NCBI GenBank assembly: GCA_012274175.1
Contig: JAAOZZ010000109.1
Span: 1 to 5,180, forward strand
Length of the DNA stretch: 5,180 nt
Reading direction: 5' to 3'
Source of the DNA: Betaproteobacteria bacterium
GTDB lineage: Bacteria; Pseudomonadota; Gammaproteobacteria; Burkholderiales; Usitatibacteraceae
Below the pieces are notes generated by a model. The model did not search any database. It saw only the letters and a program-made list of their open reading frames with translations, and was not told the DNA's origin. Made by a program: the position numbers and the translations under genes. Below, piece by piece: positions 1 to 5,180 of the stretch; the stretch's first letter is position 1, and every line of letters begins with the position of its first letter.

Positions 1-25
1 CCATGGGCCGATTCTAGCCGGGCCC

Positions 26-54
26 TTGACTTCGGCGCCGAAACCTATCAAAGT
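26..54 (+). promoter_or_regulatory. Possible sigma70-type promoter of the SPFH gene
   Basis: A good -35-like hexamer, TTGACT, lies at 26-31. With a 17-base spacer the -10 position falls on CAAAGT (49-54), which keeps only the important second-position A and last-position T. Transcription would then start near 61, about 40 bases before the start codon. The proposed -10 sits inside the palindrome at 45-70, so a protein bound there would block polymerase. The -10 is poor and this is a tentative reading. Confidence 0.3.
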
Positions 55-70
55 GATATCACTTCAATAG
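45..70. promoter_or_regulatory. Palindromic operator-like site upstream of the SPFH gene
   Basis: The core AAGTGATATCACTT (51-64) is a perfect 14-base palindrome. Its flanks CTAT (45-48) and ATAG (67-70) are also complementary, so the dyad spans 26 bases with only two mismatched base pairs per turn-in (49/66 and 50/65). A second inverted repeat overlaps it: TATCA (46-50) with TGATA (54-58) around AAG. TATCA recurs at 46 and 57, an 11-base spacing of about one helical turn, as expected for tandem binding of RHH dimers. The site is AT-rich within a very GC-rich region and lies between the candidate -35 and the ribosome-binding site. I infer that it is bound by the Arc-like protein encoded at 992-1183; the binding itself is not shown by sequence. 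Confidence 0.6.
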
Positions 71-90
71 CAGCCGACGAGAAGCCGGCG

Positions 91-96
91 AGGAGG
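91..96 (+). promoter_or_regulatory. Strong Shine-Dalgarno for the SPFH gene
   Basis: AGGAGG lies six bases before the ATG at 103. The reading frame is open to the left edge of the window but has no ATG, GTG or TTG upstream, so this site fixes the start at 103. Confidence 0.8.
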
Positions 97-102
97 GCCG
101 CC

Positions 103-1227
103 ATGGCCGAATACCGAAGCGAGGGCACGTTCGAGAAACCGTACCGCACGATGAACGGCATCGCGATGCTGCTGCTGGCGATCGCGCTGCTGGCGCTCGT
201 GGCACTCGCGCTCGCCGAGATGCGCAATCCCGCGGTGGCCGGCATCGCGCTCTTCGCGTTCGTCTTCACCGTGGGCGGCTTCTTCATGCTGCAGCCCAAC
301 GAGGCGGGGGTGCTCACGCTCTTCGGCGCGTACCTCGGCACCGAGCGCAACCCGGGGCTGCGCTGGACGCTGCCGTGGAACTCGCGCCGGCGCGTGAGCG
401 TGCGAGCGCGCAACAACAACATCGAGACCCTCAAGGTGAACGACAAGCGCGGCAACCCGGTGGAGATCGGAGCCGTGGTGGTCTGGCGAGTGTCGGACAC
501 CCCGCAGGCCCTCTTCGACGTCGAGGACTTCGACCAGTTCGTGCGCGTGCAGAGCGAGTCGGCCCTGCGCCACGTGGCCACGCGCTACGACTACGACGAG
601 GGCGAGGAGCACGACCCCCACGTGGTCACCCTGCGCGCGGGCGCCGACGTGGTCGCCGAGGCGTTGCGCACGGAGCTGCAGGCGCGCGTGCAGCTGGCCG
701 GGGTGAAGGTGGAGGAGGCCAAGCTCACGCACCTCGCCTATGCCCCGGAGATCGCCGGGGCGATGCTGCGCCGCCAGCAGGCCGATGCGGTGATCGCCGC
801 GCGCACCAAGATCGTGGCGGGCGCGGTGTCGATGGTCGAGCTCGCCCTGAAAAGTCTCTCGGAAAAGAAGGTGGTGGAGCTGGACGACGAGCGCCGCGCC
901 TCCATGGTCTCCAACCTGATGGTCGTGCTCTGCTCGGACCGCGACACGCAGCCCGTGGTGAACACCGGAACGCTCTACACCGGAATCTTCCATGGCGGAG
1001 CGCAAGTCCTACCTGCTGCGCGTCGATCCGGGGTTGTGGGCCGAGATCGAGCGCCTCGCGCAGTCGGAGCTGAGATCCGTCAACGGCCAGGTCGAATACC
1101 TGCTGCGGGAAGCGCTCGAGCGGCGCGGGATCGGGGGGAAGGCGGCAGGGGGGCCGCCGGCGAAGCGCAGGATCCGGCCGTGAGCGGCCGCGGCCCCGTC
1201 CGTTCGGACCACGAAATGCGACAATGA
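103..1227 (+). CDS. SPFH/band 7 domain membrane protein with out-of-frame C-terminal tail
   Basis: This is a stomatin/prohibitin/flotillin-type membrane protein, a family that forms oligomeric scaffolds in the membrane and is often linked to proteases or membrane stress. Its exact role here is unknown. Residues 17-38 and 44-63 are two hydrophobic helices forming a hairpin. The SPFH domain begins at [12 protein letters not shown] (about 64) and runs to about 245, followed by a helical segment rich in Ala, Glu and Lys and the end motif VVNTGTLY (Y292, codon 976-978). I expect relatives to stop close to this point. Here no stop is present and the frame continues 82 residues, ending TGA 1225-1227. 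That tail is Arg/Gly/Ala-rich, and from 991 its third-position G/C falls to 15 of 40 codons. It looks like out-of-frame reading of the nested RHH gene. The stop codon was therefore probably lost by mutation or hidden by a sequence error. Start ATG 103 is supported by AGGAGG at 91-96. Confidence 0.87.
   Translation: MAEYRSEGTFEKPYRTMNGIAMLLLAIALLALVALALAEMRNPAVAGIALFAFVFTVGGFFMLQPNEAGVLTLFGAYLGTERNPGLRWTLPWNSRRRVSVRARNNNIETLKVNDKRGNPVEIGAVVVWRVSDTPQALFDVEDFDQFVRVQSESALRHVATRYDYDEGEEHDPHVVTLRAGADVVAEALRTELQARVQLAGVKVEEAKLTHLAYAPEIAGAMLRRQQADAVIAARTKIVAGAVSMVELALKSLSEKKVVELDDERRASMVSNLMVVLCSDRDTQPVVNTGTLYTGIFHGGAQVLPAARRSGVVGRDRAPRAVGAEIRQRPGRIPAAGSARAARDRGEGGRGAAGEAQDPAVSGRGPVRSDHEMRQ
992..1183 (+). 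CDS. Arc-type ribbon-helix-helix DNA-binding protein
   Basis: This 63-residue protein has the layout of phage P22 Arc. Residues 4-11 (RKSYLLRV) form the DNA-contacting beta strand, and 13-27 form helix A. RSVNGQ (28-33) leads into helix B (about 30-44), and RSVN is identical to the turn motif in Arc. A basic tail, PPAKRRIRP, closes it. It should act as a dimer in the cytoplasm, with paired strands reading the major groove. The gene lies wholly inside the over-extended SPFH frame (+1 relative). It is clearly the real coding frame here: 36 of its first 40 codons end in G or C, against 15 of 40 in the SPFH frame. A weak GGAA (982-985) precedes the ATG by six bases, so translation may depend on coupling to the SPFH gene. 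Its likely job is autorepression through the palindrome at 45-70, which is inferred. It lacks a toxin partner of recognisable type. Confidence 0.85.
   Translation: MAERKSYLLRVDPGLWAEIERLAQSELRSVNGQVEYLLREALERRGIGGKAAGGPPAKRRIRP
1217..1225 (+). promoter_or_regulatory. Possible extended -10 element of the ABC exporter gene
   Basis: TGCGACAAT matches an extended -10 (TGn followed by a hexamer with A2, A4, A5 and T6). No convincing -35 is visible upstream. A start of transcription near 1232 would give an almost leaderless message for the ATG at 1237. This fits the absence of a Shine-Dalgarno in 1221-1236, but the gene could equally be read from the SPFH promoter. Low confidence. Confidence 0.22.
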
Positions 1228-1236
1228 CGTGATCCC

Positions 1237-3078
1237 ATGAGCACCACTCCCGGCACCACCTCGGCCGCGCAGCCGGACCGCGCGCCGTCGTCTCCGCCAC
1301 CTCCCGCCGCCCGCGGCGACCTGAGCGTCGTGCGCAAGCTCGTTCCGTACCTCTGGGAGTTCCGCGGGCGGGTGGTGCTGGCCCTGCTGTTCCTCGTGAC
1401 CGCGAAGCTCGCCAACATCACGGTGCCCATCGTGATGAAGAAGATCGTGGACGGGCTGTCGGGGCCCAAGGCGATGGTCGCGGTGCCCATCACGCTGCTC
1501 CTCGCCTACGCGCTGCTGCGGCTTTCGAGCACGCTCTTCAACGAGCTGCGCGACATCGTGTTCGTGCGGGTGACCCAGCGCGCCCTGCGGCGCATCGCGC
1601 TCGAGGTCTTCCATCACCTGCACGCGCTGTCGCTTCGCTTCCACCTCGAGCGCCAGACGGGCGGGCTCACCCGCGACATCGAGCGCGGCACCCGCGGCAT
1701 CTCCACGCTGCTCTCGTTCATGGTGTTCAGCGTGTTGCCGACGCTGCTCGAGATCGCGCTCGTCACCGGCTTCCTCATCATCAAGTTCGACGTATGGTTC
1801 GGCGTGATCACCGTGGGGGCGCTCGTGGTCTACATGGCCCTCACCTTCGTGATCTCCGAATGGCGCACCCAGCACCGCCGGCGGATGAACGAGATGGACT
1901 CGAAAGCCAACACGAAGGCGATCGACTCCCTGCTCAACTACGAGACGGTGAAGTACTTTGGCAACGAGCAATACGAAGCGGGGCGCTACGACGCCAACCT
2001 CCAGAGCTACGAGCACGCGGTGGTCACGAGCGAGACCTCCCTGGGGTTCCTGAACGCCGTGCAGGCGATGGTGATCGCCACCGCCGTGTCGCTCCTCATG
2101 TGGCGCGCGGCCGAGGGCATCGTGGCCGGACACCTCACCCTGGGGGACCTGGTGATGGTGAACGCGCTGCTGATCCAGCTCTACATCCCGCTCAATTTCC
2201 TGGGCGTGATGTACCGCGAGATCAAGCAGGCGCTGGTGGACATGGAGAAGATGTTCCGGCTGCTCTCGGAGAACCGCGAGATCGAAGATCGCCCCGGGGC
2301 CCCCGACCTCGAGGTCACCGGTGGCGCGATCCGCTTCGAGCACGTCGACTTCCGCTACGAGGCACGGCGCGAGATCCTGAAGGACGTGTCCTTCGAGGTG
2401 CCCGCGGGGAAGAAGGTCGCCGTGGTGGGGCCCAGCGGGTCGGGCAAGTCCACGCTCGCGCGGCTACTCTTCCGCTTCTACGACGTGAACGCAGGACGCA
2501 TCACCATCGACGGGCAGGACATTCGCGAGGTACGGCAGGAAAGCGTGCGCGCGGCCATCGGCGTGGTGCCCCAGGATACGGTGCTCTTCAACGACTCGAT
2601 CTACTACAACGTGGCCTACGGGCGTCCCGGTGCCACGCGCGAGGAGATCGAGGACGCGGCGCGGGTGGCGCACATCGCGCAGTTCATCGAGCGCCTGCCC
2701 GCAAAATGGGACACCGCCGTGGGCGAGCGGGGGCTCAAGCTCTCCGGGGGCGAGAAGCAGCGGGTGTCGATCGCGCGCACCATCCTCAAGAACCCGCGCA
2801 TCCTGGTCTTCGACGAGGCCACCTCGGCGCTGGATTCGCGCACCGAGAAGTCGATCCAGGCCGAGCTCTCGGAGATCTCGCGCAACCACACCACGCTCGT
2901 CATCGCGCACCGGCTTTCCACCGTCGTGGACGCCGACGAGATCCTCGTCCTCGACCAGGGCCGCATCGTGGAGCGCGGAGTGTTCCGGCAGCTCCTCGCG
3001 GCCGACGGGCGCTTCGCCGAGATGTGGCGCCTGCAGCTCGAGGAAGGGCGCCGCCAGGACGCCGTGGCGGCAACCTGA
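1237..3078 (+). CDS. Atm1/ABCB7/HMT1-type ABC exporter, fused permease and ATPase
   Basis: This is a half-transporter of 613 residues, normal for the family, acting as a homodimer in the inner membrane. After a 28-residue Pro/Ala-rich lead come six membrane helices (about 45-67, 79-101, 158-182, 187-209, 268-291, 302-326). The ATPase domain then has the A-loop Tyr374, Walker A GPSGSGKST (398-406, K404), Q-loop Gln446, signature LSGGEKQ (502-508), Walker B ILVFDE (522-527), D-loop SALD (530-533) and switch His558. All are intact. The stretch SLLNYETVKYFGNE and the YREIKQ motif are typical of Atm1 proteins. Y199, R210, R214, N273, Q276 and R327 sit at a constant +4 offset from the glutathione-site residues I recall for Novosphingobium Atm1. 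Export of glutathione derivatives, glutathione-bound metal or a sulfur species is therefore likely; the substrate is inferred. ATG 1237 has no clear Shine-Dalgarno. The gene starts 9 bases after the extended SPFH frame and 53 after the RHH gene, so co-transcription is possible. Confidence 0.93.
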   Translation: MSTTPGTTSAAQPDRAPSSPPPPAARGDLSVVRKLVPYLWEFRGRVVLALLFLVTAKLANITVPIVMKKIVDGLSGPKAMVAVPITLLLAYALLRLSSTLFNELRDIVFVRVTQRALRRIALEVFHHLHALSLRFHLERQTGGLTRDIERGTRGISTLLSFMVFSVLPTLLEIALVTGFLIIKFDVWFGVITVGALVVYMALTFVISEWRTQHRRRMNEMDSKANTKAIDSLLNYETVKYFGNEQYEAGRYDANLQSYEHAVVTSETSLGFLNAVQAMVIATAVSLLMWRAAEGIVAGHLTLGDLVMVNALLIQLYIPLNFLGVMYREIKQALVDMEKMFRLLSENREIEDRPGAPDLEVTGGAIRFEHVDFRYEARREILKDVSFEVPAGKKVAVVGPSGSGKSTLARLLFRFYDVNAGRITIDGQDIREVRQESVRAAIGVVPQDTVLFNDSIYYNVAYGRPGATREEIEDAARVAHIAQFIERLPAKWDTAVGERGLKLSGGEKQRVSIARTILKNPRILVFDEATSALDSRTEKSIQAELSEISRNHTTLVIAHRLSTVVDADEILVLDQGRIVERGVFRQLLAADGRFAEMWRLQLEEGRRQDAVAAT

Positions 3079-3104
3079 CGTCTTCGAGCGCTGTGTTCCT
3101 GTCC
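3079..3104. other. Short convergent intergenic gap without a visible terminator
   Basis: Twenty-six bases separate the stop of the ABC exporter (TGA 3076-3078) from the stop of the hydrolase on the other strand (TAA, 3107-3105). The gap has only a six-base AGCGCT palindrome and no stem followed by a T-run on either strand. Termination may be factor-dependent, or transcripts may overlap. Confidence 0.6.
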
Positions 3105-3899
3105 TTAGGTTGACGCGAGGAAGTCGCGCAGCGCCCCGAGCGTGGCGCGAGGCGCCTCGCTCATCATCGAGTGTCCGGCATCGAGCGCGACGAAGCGCGC
3201 GCCGGGAATGGTGGCGGCGAGCGCCTGCCCGGACTTGAACGGCGTCATCTGGTCGCGCCGCCCCGCGACCACCAGCGTGGGGATGCCGAGCGCCTGCAAC
3301 GCTTCCGCCGCGGGGCGGTAGCCGTCGCAGGCGGTGAGATCGGCGTGCAGCACTCCCGCGTGGGCGCGCCCGTTCAACTGGCGGCTCGCGCAGACGAGGG
3401 AAGTCCCCGGCACCGGGCTTTGCGCGAGGTACGCGTCGCGCGCGTGTCCCCACGCCGTCTCCATGTCGAAGGCCGCAGGCGAGTCGTCCCGCGCGGCCGC
3501 TAGGAACGGGGCGCCGACCGCCATGGGCACGGAGGCTGCGATGAGCGCGAGGCGCGATACGCGCTGCGGGAATTTCAGCGCCGTTTCGAGCGCCACCAGG
3601 GACCCCATGCTGTGTCCGACCAGGGCCGAGCGCGCGAGGCCCGCCCCATCGAGCAGCGCCGCCACCCAGCAGGCGAGCGCCTCGATCGAGTTGCGCGCCT
3701 TGCCGGGGCTGCGGCCGTGGGCGGGGAGGTCGGCCGCGAGCACCGTGAATCCGTGGTGCGCGAGGTAGCGCGATTGCCATTGCCACACGCTGTGGTCGAA
3801 GGCGGCCCCGTGGATGAAGACGATCGCCGGCAGCGCCGGATCGAAGGCGCGCCCGCCCGTGTACGCGTAGGCCGGATAGCCCTCGACGATGATTTGCAT
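3105..3899 (-). CDS. Alpha/beta-fold hydrolase
   Basis: This 264-residue soluble hydrolase has a standard alpha/beta-hydrolase plan. The oxyanion-side motif FIHGAAFDHSVW is at about 28-39 and the nucleophile elbow GHSMG at 95-99 (Ser97). The acid is Asp216 in VVAGRRDQMTP and the base His243 in DAGHSMM, so the catalytic triad is complete. A cap region lies at about 125-200. No signal peptide or membrane helix is seen, so it is probably cytoplasmic. The start ATG (3899-3897) overlaps the metY stop by one base (TGATG), which points to translational coupling and fixes the start even though the frame stays open further upstream. The substrate cannot be read from sequence; esters, thioesters or lactones are possible. 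It is not homoserine O-acetyltransferase (MetX), which is longer and has a different nucleophile elbow. Being downstream of metY hints at a link to sulfur amino-acid metabolism, which is inference only. Confidence 0.9.
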   Translation of the reverse strand: MQIIVEGYPAYAYTGGRAFDPALPAIVFIHGAAFDHSVWQWQSRYLAHHGFTVLAADLPAHGRSPGKARNSIEALACWVAALLDGAGLARSALVGHSMGSLVALETALKFPQRVSRLALIAASVPMAVGAPFLAAARDDSPAAFDMETAWGHARDAYLAQSPVPGTSLVCASRQLNGRAHAGVLHADLTACDGYRPAAEALQALGIPTLVVAGRRDQMTPFKSGQALAATIPGARFVALDAGHSMMSEAPRATLGALRDFLAST

Positions 3900-5180
3900 C
3901 AGGCCTTGCGGGCGGCGCGCAGCGCGCGTCCCAGGTCCTCGAGGATGTCGTCGGGATGCTCGAGGCCGATGGAAAGGCGCACGGTGCCCGGCGTGATGCC
4001 GGCGGCCGCGAGCGCTGCGTCGTCCATGCGGAAATGGGTCGTCGTCGCCGGGTGGATCACGAGCGACTTCGCGTCGCCGATGTTGGCGAGGTGCGAGAAC
4101 AACGTGAGCGCCTCGATGAACCTGCGTCCCGCCTCGCGGCCCCCGGCGAGCTCGAAGGCGAGGATCGCGCTGCAGCCGCGGGGATAGAGGCGTTGCGAGA
4201 GCGCATGATCGGGATGCCCGCCAAGCGCGGGATGGTGCACCCGGGCGACCGCCTCGTGGGACGCGAGGAACTCCACGACCCGCGCGGTGTTCTCCACGTG
4301 CCGCGCCATGCGCAGCGGCAGCGTCTCGATTCCCTGAAGGATCTGGAACGCGGTCATCGGCGCCATGCACGCTCCGAAGTCCCGCAGCCCTTCGCGCCGC
4401 GCCCTCAGCAGGAATGCCGAGGTCGCCGATTCCTCCGCGAACACCATGCCGTGGAAGCCCTCGTAGGGCTCGGTCAACGTGGGGAACCTGCCGGCGGCGG
4501 CCTGCCAGTCGAACCGCCCGCCATCCACCAGCACGCCGCCGATCACCACGCCATGGCCCGAGAGGAATTTCGTGGCCGAATGCAGGACGAGGTGCGCTCC
4601 CTGCTCGAAGGGCCGCCCGAGGGCCGGGGTCGTGACGGTCGCGTCCACGAGCAGCGGAATGCCATGGTGCGACGCGATCTCTCCCAGCGCCGGGATGTCG
4701 AGGACATCCACCGAGGGGTTGCCCACGCTCTCGCCGAAGAACAGGCGCGTGGCGGGGCGGATGGCCGCGCCCCACGCCGCCGGATCGCGCGCCGGCACGA
4801 AGGTGGTCTCGATCCCGAAGCGCGGGAGCGTGTACGCGAGCAGGTTGTGGGATCCGCCGTACAGGCTCGCGGAGGCCACGATGTGCCCGCCATGTCCCAT
4901 GAGGGTCGCGATCGCCAGGTGCAGCGCCGCCTGCCCGCTCGAGGTTGCGATCGCTCCAACGCCCTGCTCAAGCGCGGCCATGCGCTCCTCGAACACCGCC
5001 ACCGTGGGATTCGAAAGCCGCGAGTACACATGGCCGGGAGTCTCCATGTTGAAGAGCGCCGCGGCGGTGTCGGCGTCGGGAAAGACGAACGACGCGGTCT
5101 GATAGATCGGAACGGCCCTTGCGCCCGTAGCCGGATCGGGGGATTGACCGGCATGCACCGCGAGGGTATCGGGGTGGGGG
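3899..5180 (-). CDS. metY: O-acetylhomoserine sulfhydrylase, 5' end outside the window
   Basis: This PLP enzyme of the Cys/Met metabolism family makes homocysteine (and acetate) from O-acetylhomoserine and sulfide in the cytoplasm. Numbered from the GTG at 5158, it shows YSRLSNPT (45-52, contacts to the PLP phosphate), SSGQAA (73-78), the PLP-stacking Tyr100 in LYGG and GNP (146-148). Asp172 pairs with the pyridine nitrogen, and HSATKF holds the Schiff-base Lys197 (codon 4570-4568). The GGRFDW segment, the LANIGDAKSLVIHPATTTH block and the VRLSIGLE end favour MetY over the shorter MetB/MetZ enzymes. GTG 5158 is probably not the start: the codons before it read PHPDTLAV, matching the usual family beginning (DTLAVHAG), and stay open to the edge. 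The gene is therefore truncated by the window, with 426 residues visible. It heads an operon with the hydrolase. The promoter is not in view. A MetZ-like or other sulfhydrylase specificity remains possible. Confidence 0.9.
   Translation of the reverse strand, partial: PHPDTLAVHAGQSPDPATGARAVPIYQTASFVFPDADTAAALFNMETPGHVYSRLSNPTVAVFEERMAALEQGVGAIATSSGQAALHLAIATLMGHGGHIVASASLYGGSHNLLAYTLPRFGIETTFVPARDPAAWGAAIRPATRLFFGESVGNPSVDVLDIPALGEIASHHGIPLLVDATVTTPALGRPFEQGAHLVLHSATKFLSGHGVVIGGVLVDGGRFDWQAAAGRFPTLTEPYEGFHGMVFAEESATSAFLLRARREGLRDFGACMAPMTAFQILQGIETLPLRMARHVENTARVVEFLASHEAVARVHHPALGGHPDHALSQRLYPRGCSAILAFELAGGREAGRRFIEALTLFSHLANIGDAKSLVIHPATTTHFRMDDAALAAAGITPGTVRLSIGLEHPDDILEDLGRALRAARKA

Noticed and set aside
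64..1005. 313-codon open frame on the - strand opposite the SPFH gene
   Set aside because: It is an antisense shadow of high-GC coding sequence. It is His/Arg/Glu-rich with no recognisable domain, and the + strand frame has clear SPFH motifs.
375..1073. 232-codon + strand frame inside the SPFH gene
   Set aside because: It is Arg/Gly/Ala-rich out-of-frame reading with no motif and no Shine-Dalgarno; a shadow of the SPFH frame.
992..1183. RHH protein as antitoxin of a toxin-antitoxin pair
   Set aside because: Neither neighbour resembles a known toxin: one is an SPFH membrane protein and the other a full ABC exporter.
1009..2343. 444-codon open frame on the - strand opposite the ABC exporter
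   Set aside because: It is low-complexity His/Glu/Arg-rich translation, while the opposite strand encodes an unmistakable transporter.
3079..3104. Intrinsic terminator between the convergent genes
   Set aside because: Only a six-base palindrome is present, without a stable stem or T-run.
2464..3786. 440-codon - strand frame across the convergent junction
   Set aside because: It spans the ends of two well-supported genes in the wrong frame and shows no domain.
3900..4775. Upstream extension of the hydrolase frame to 4775
   Set aside because: The extra sequence is an Arg/Pro/Ala-rich shadow of metY. The hydrolase fold begins at the ATG at 3899, which is coupled to the metY stop.
5156..5158. 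GTG at 5158-5156 as the metY start
   Set aside because: In-frame codons upstream encode DTLAV, part of the conserved family N-terminus, and stay open to the window edge, so the true start is outside.

Overview
This 5,180-base window is very GC-rich, with strong G/C preference at third codon positions. Gene content and protein style (an Atm1-type exporter, a MetY with a betaproteobacterial-looking C-terminal motif, an SPFH protein next to an Arc-like repressor) suggest a betaproteobacterium or close relative, possibly environmental. No marker gene in the window fixes the taxon. I see no RNA genes, mobile elements, CRISPR arrays or long repeats.

Left part, + strand (1-1227): a short leader carries a striking palindrome (45-70) and a strong Shine-Dalgarno. 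It precedes a two-helix membrane-anchored SPFH/band 7 protein. A complete 63-residue Arc-type ribbon-helix-helix (RHH) regulator (992-1183) lies in another frame inside the 3' end of the SPFH reading frame. The SPFH frame has no stop at the point where I expect the family to end, and runs on as an apparently meaningless tail across the regulator. The palindrome is a natural candidate operator for that regulator. SPFH gene, nested RHH gene and upstream dyad together look like a small self-regulated unit, and this is the most interesting part of the window.

Middle, + strand (1237-3078): a complete half-size ABC exporter of the Atm1/ABCB7/HMT1 type. All nucleotide-binding motifs are intact, and the residues expected for a glutathione-binding pocket are in place. 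It begins 9 bases after the extended SPFH frame ends.

Right part, - strand (3105-5180): an apparent two-gene operon read right to left. The first gene is O-acetylhomoserine sulfhydrylase (metY), whose true start lies beyond the right edge. The second is an alpha/beta-hydrolase with an intact Ser-Asp-His triad, joined by a one-base TGATG stop/start overlap. It converges on the ABC exporter with only 26 bases between the two stop codons and no clear terminator.

Functionally, the right-hand operon makes homocysteine/methionine from O-acetylhomoserine. The exporter is a glutathione/sulfur or metal-homeostasis protein. The SPFH unit is a membrane-scaffold system of unknown role. A shared sulfur theme between exporter and metY is suggestive only.
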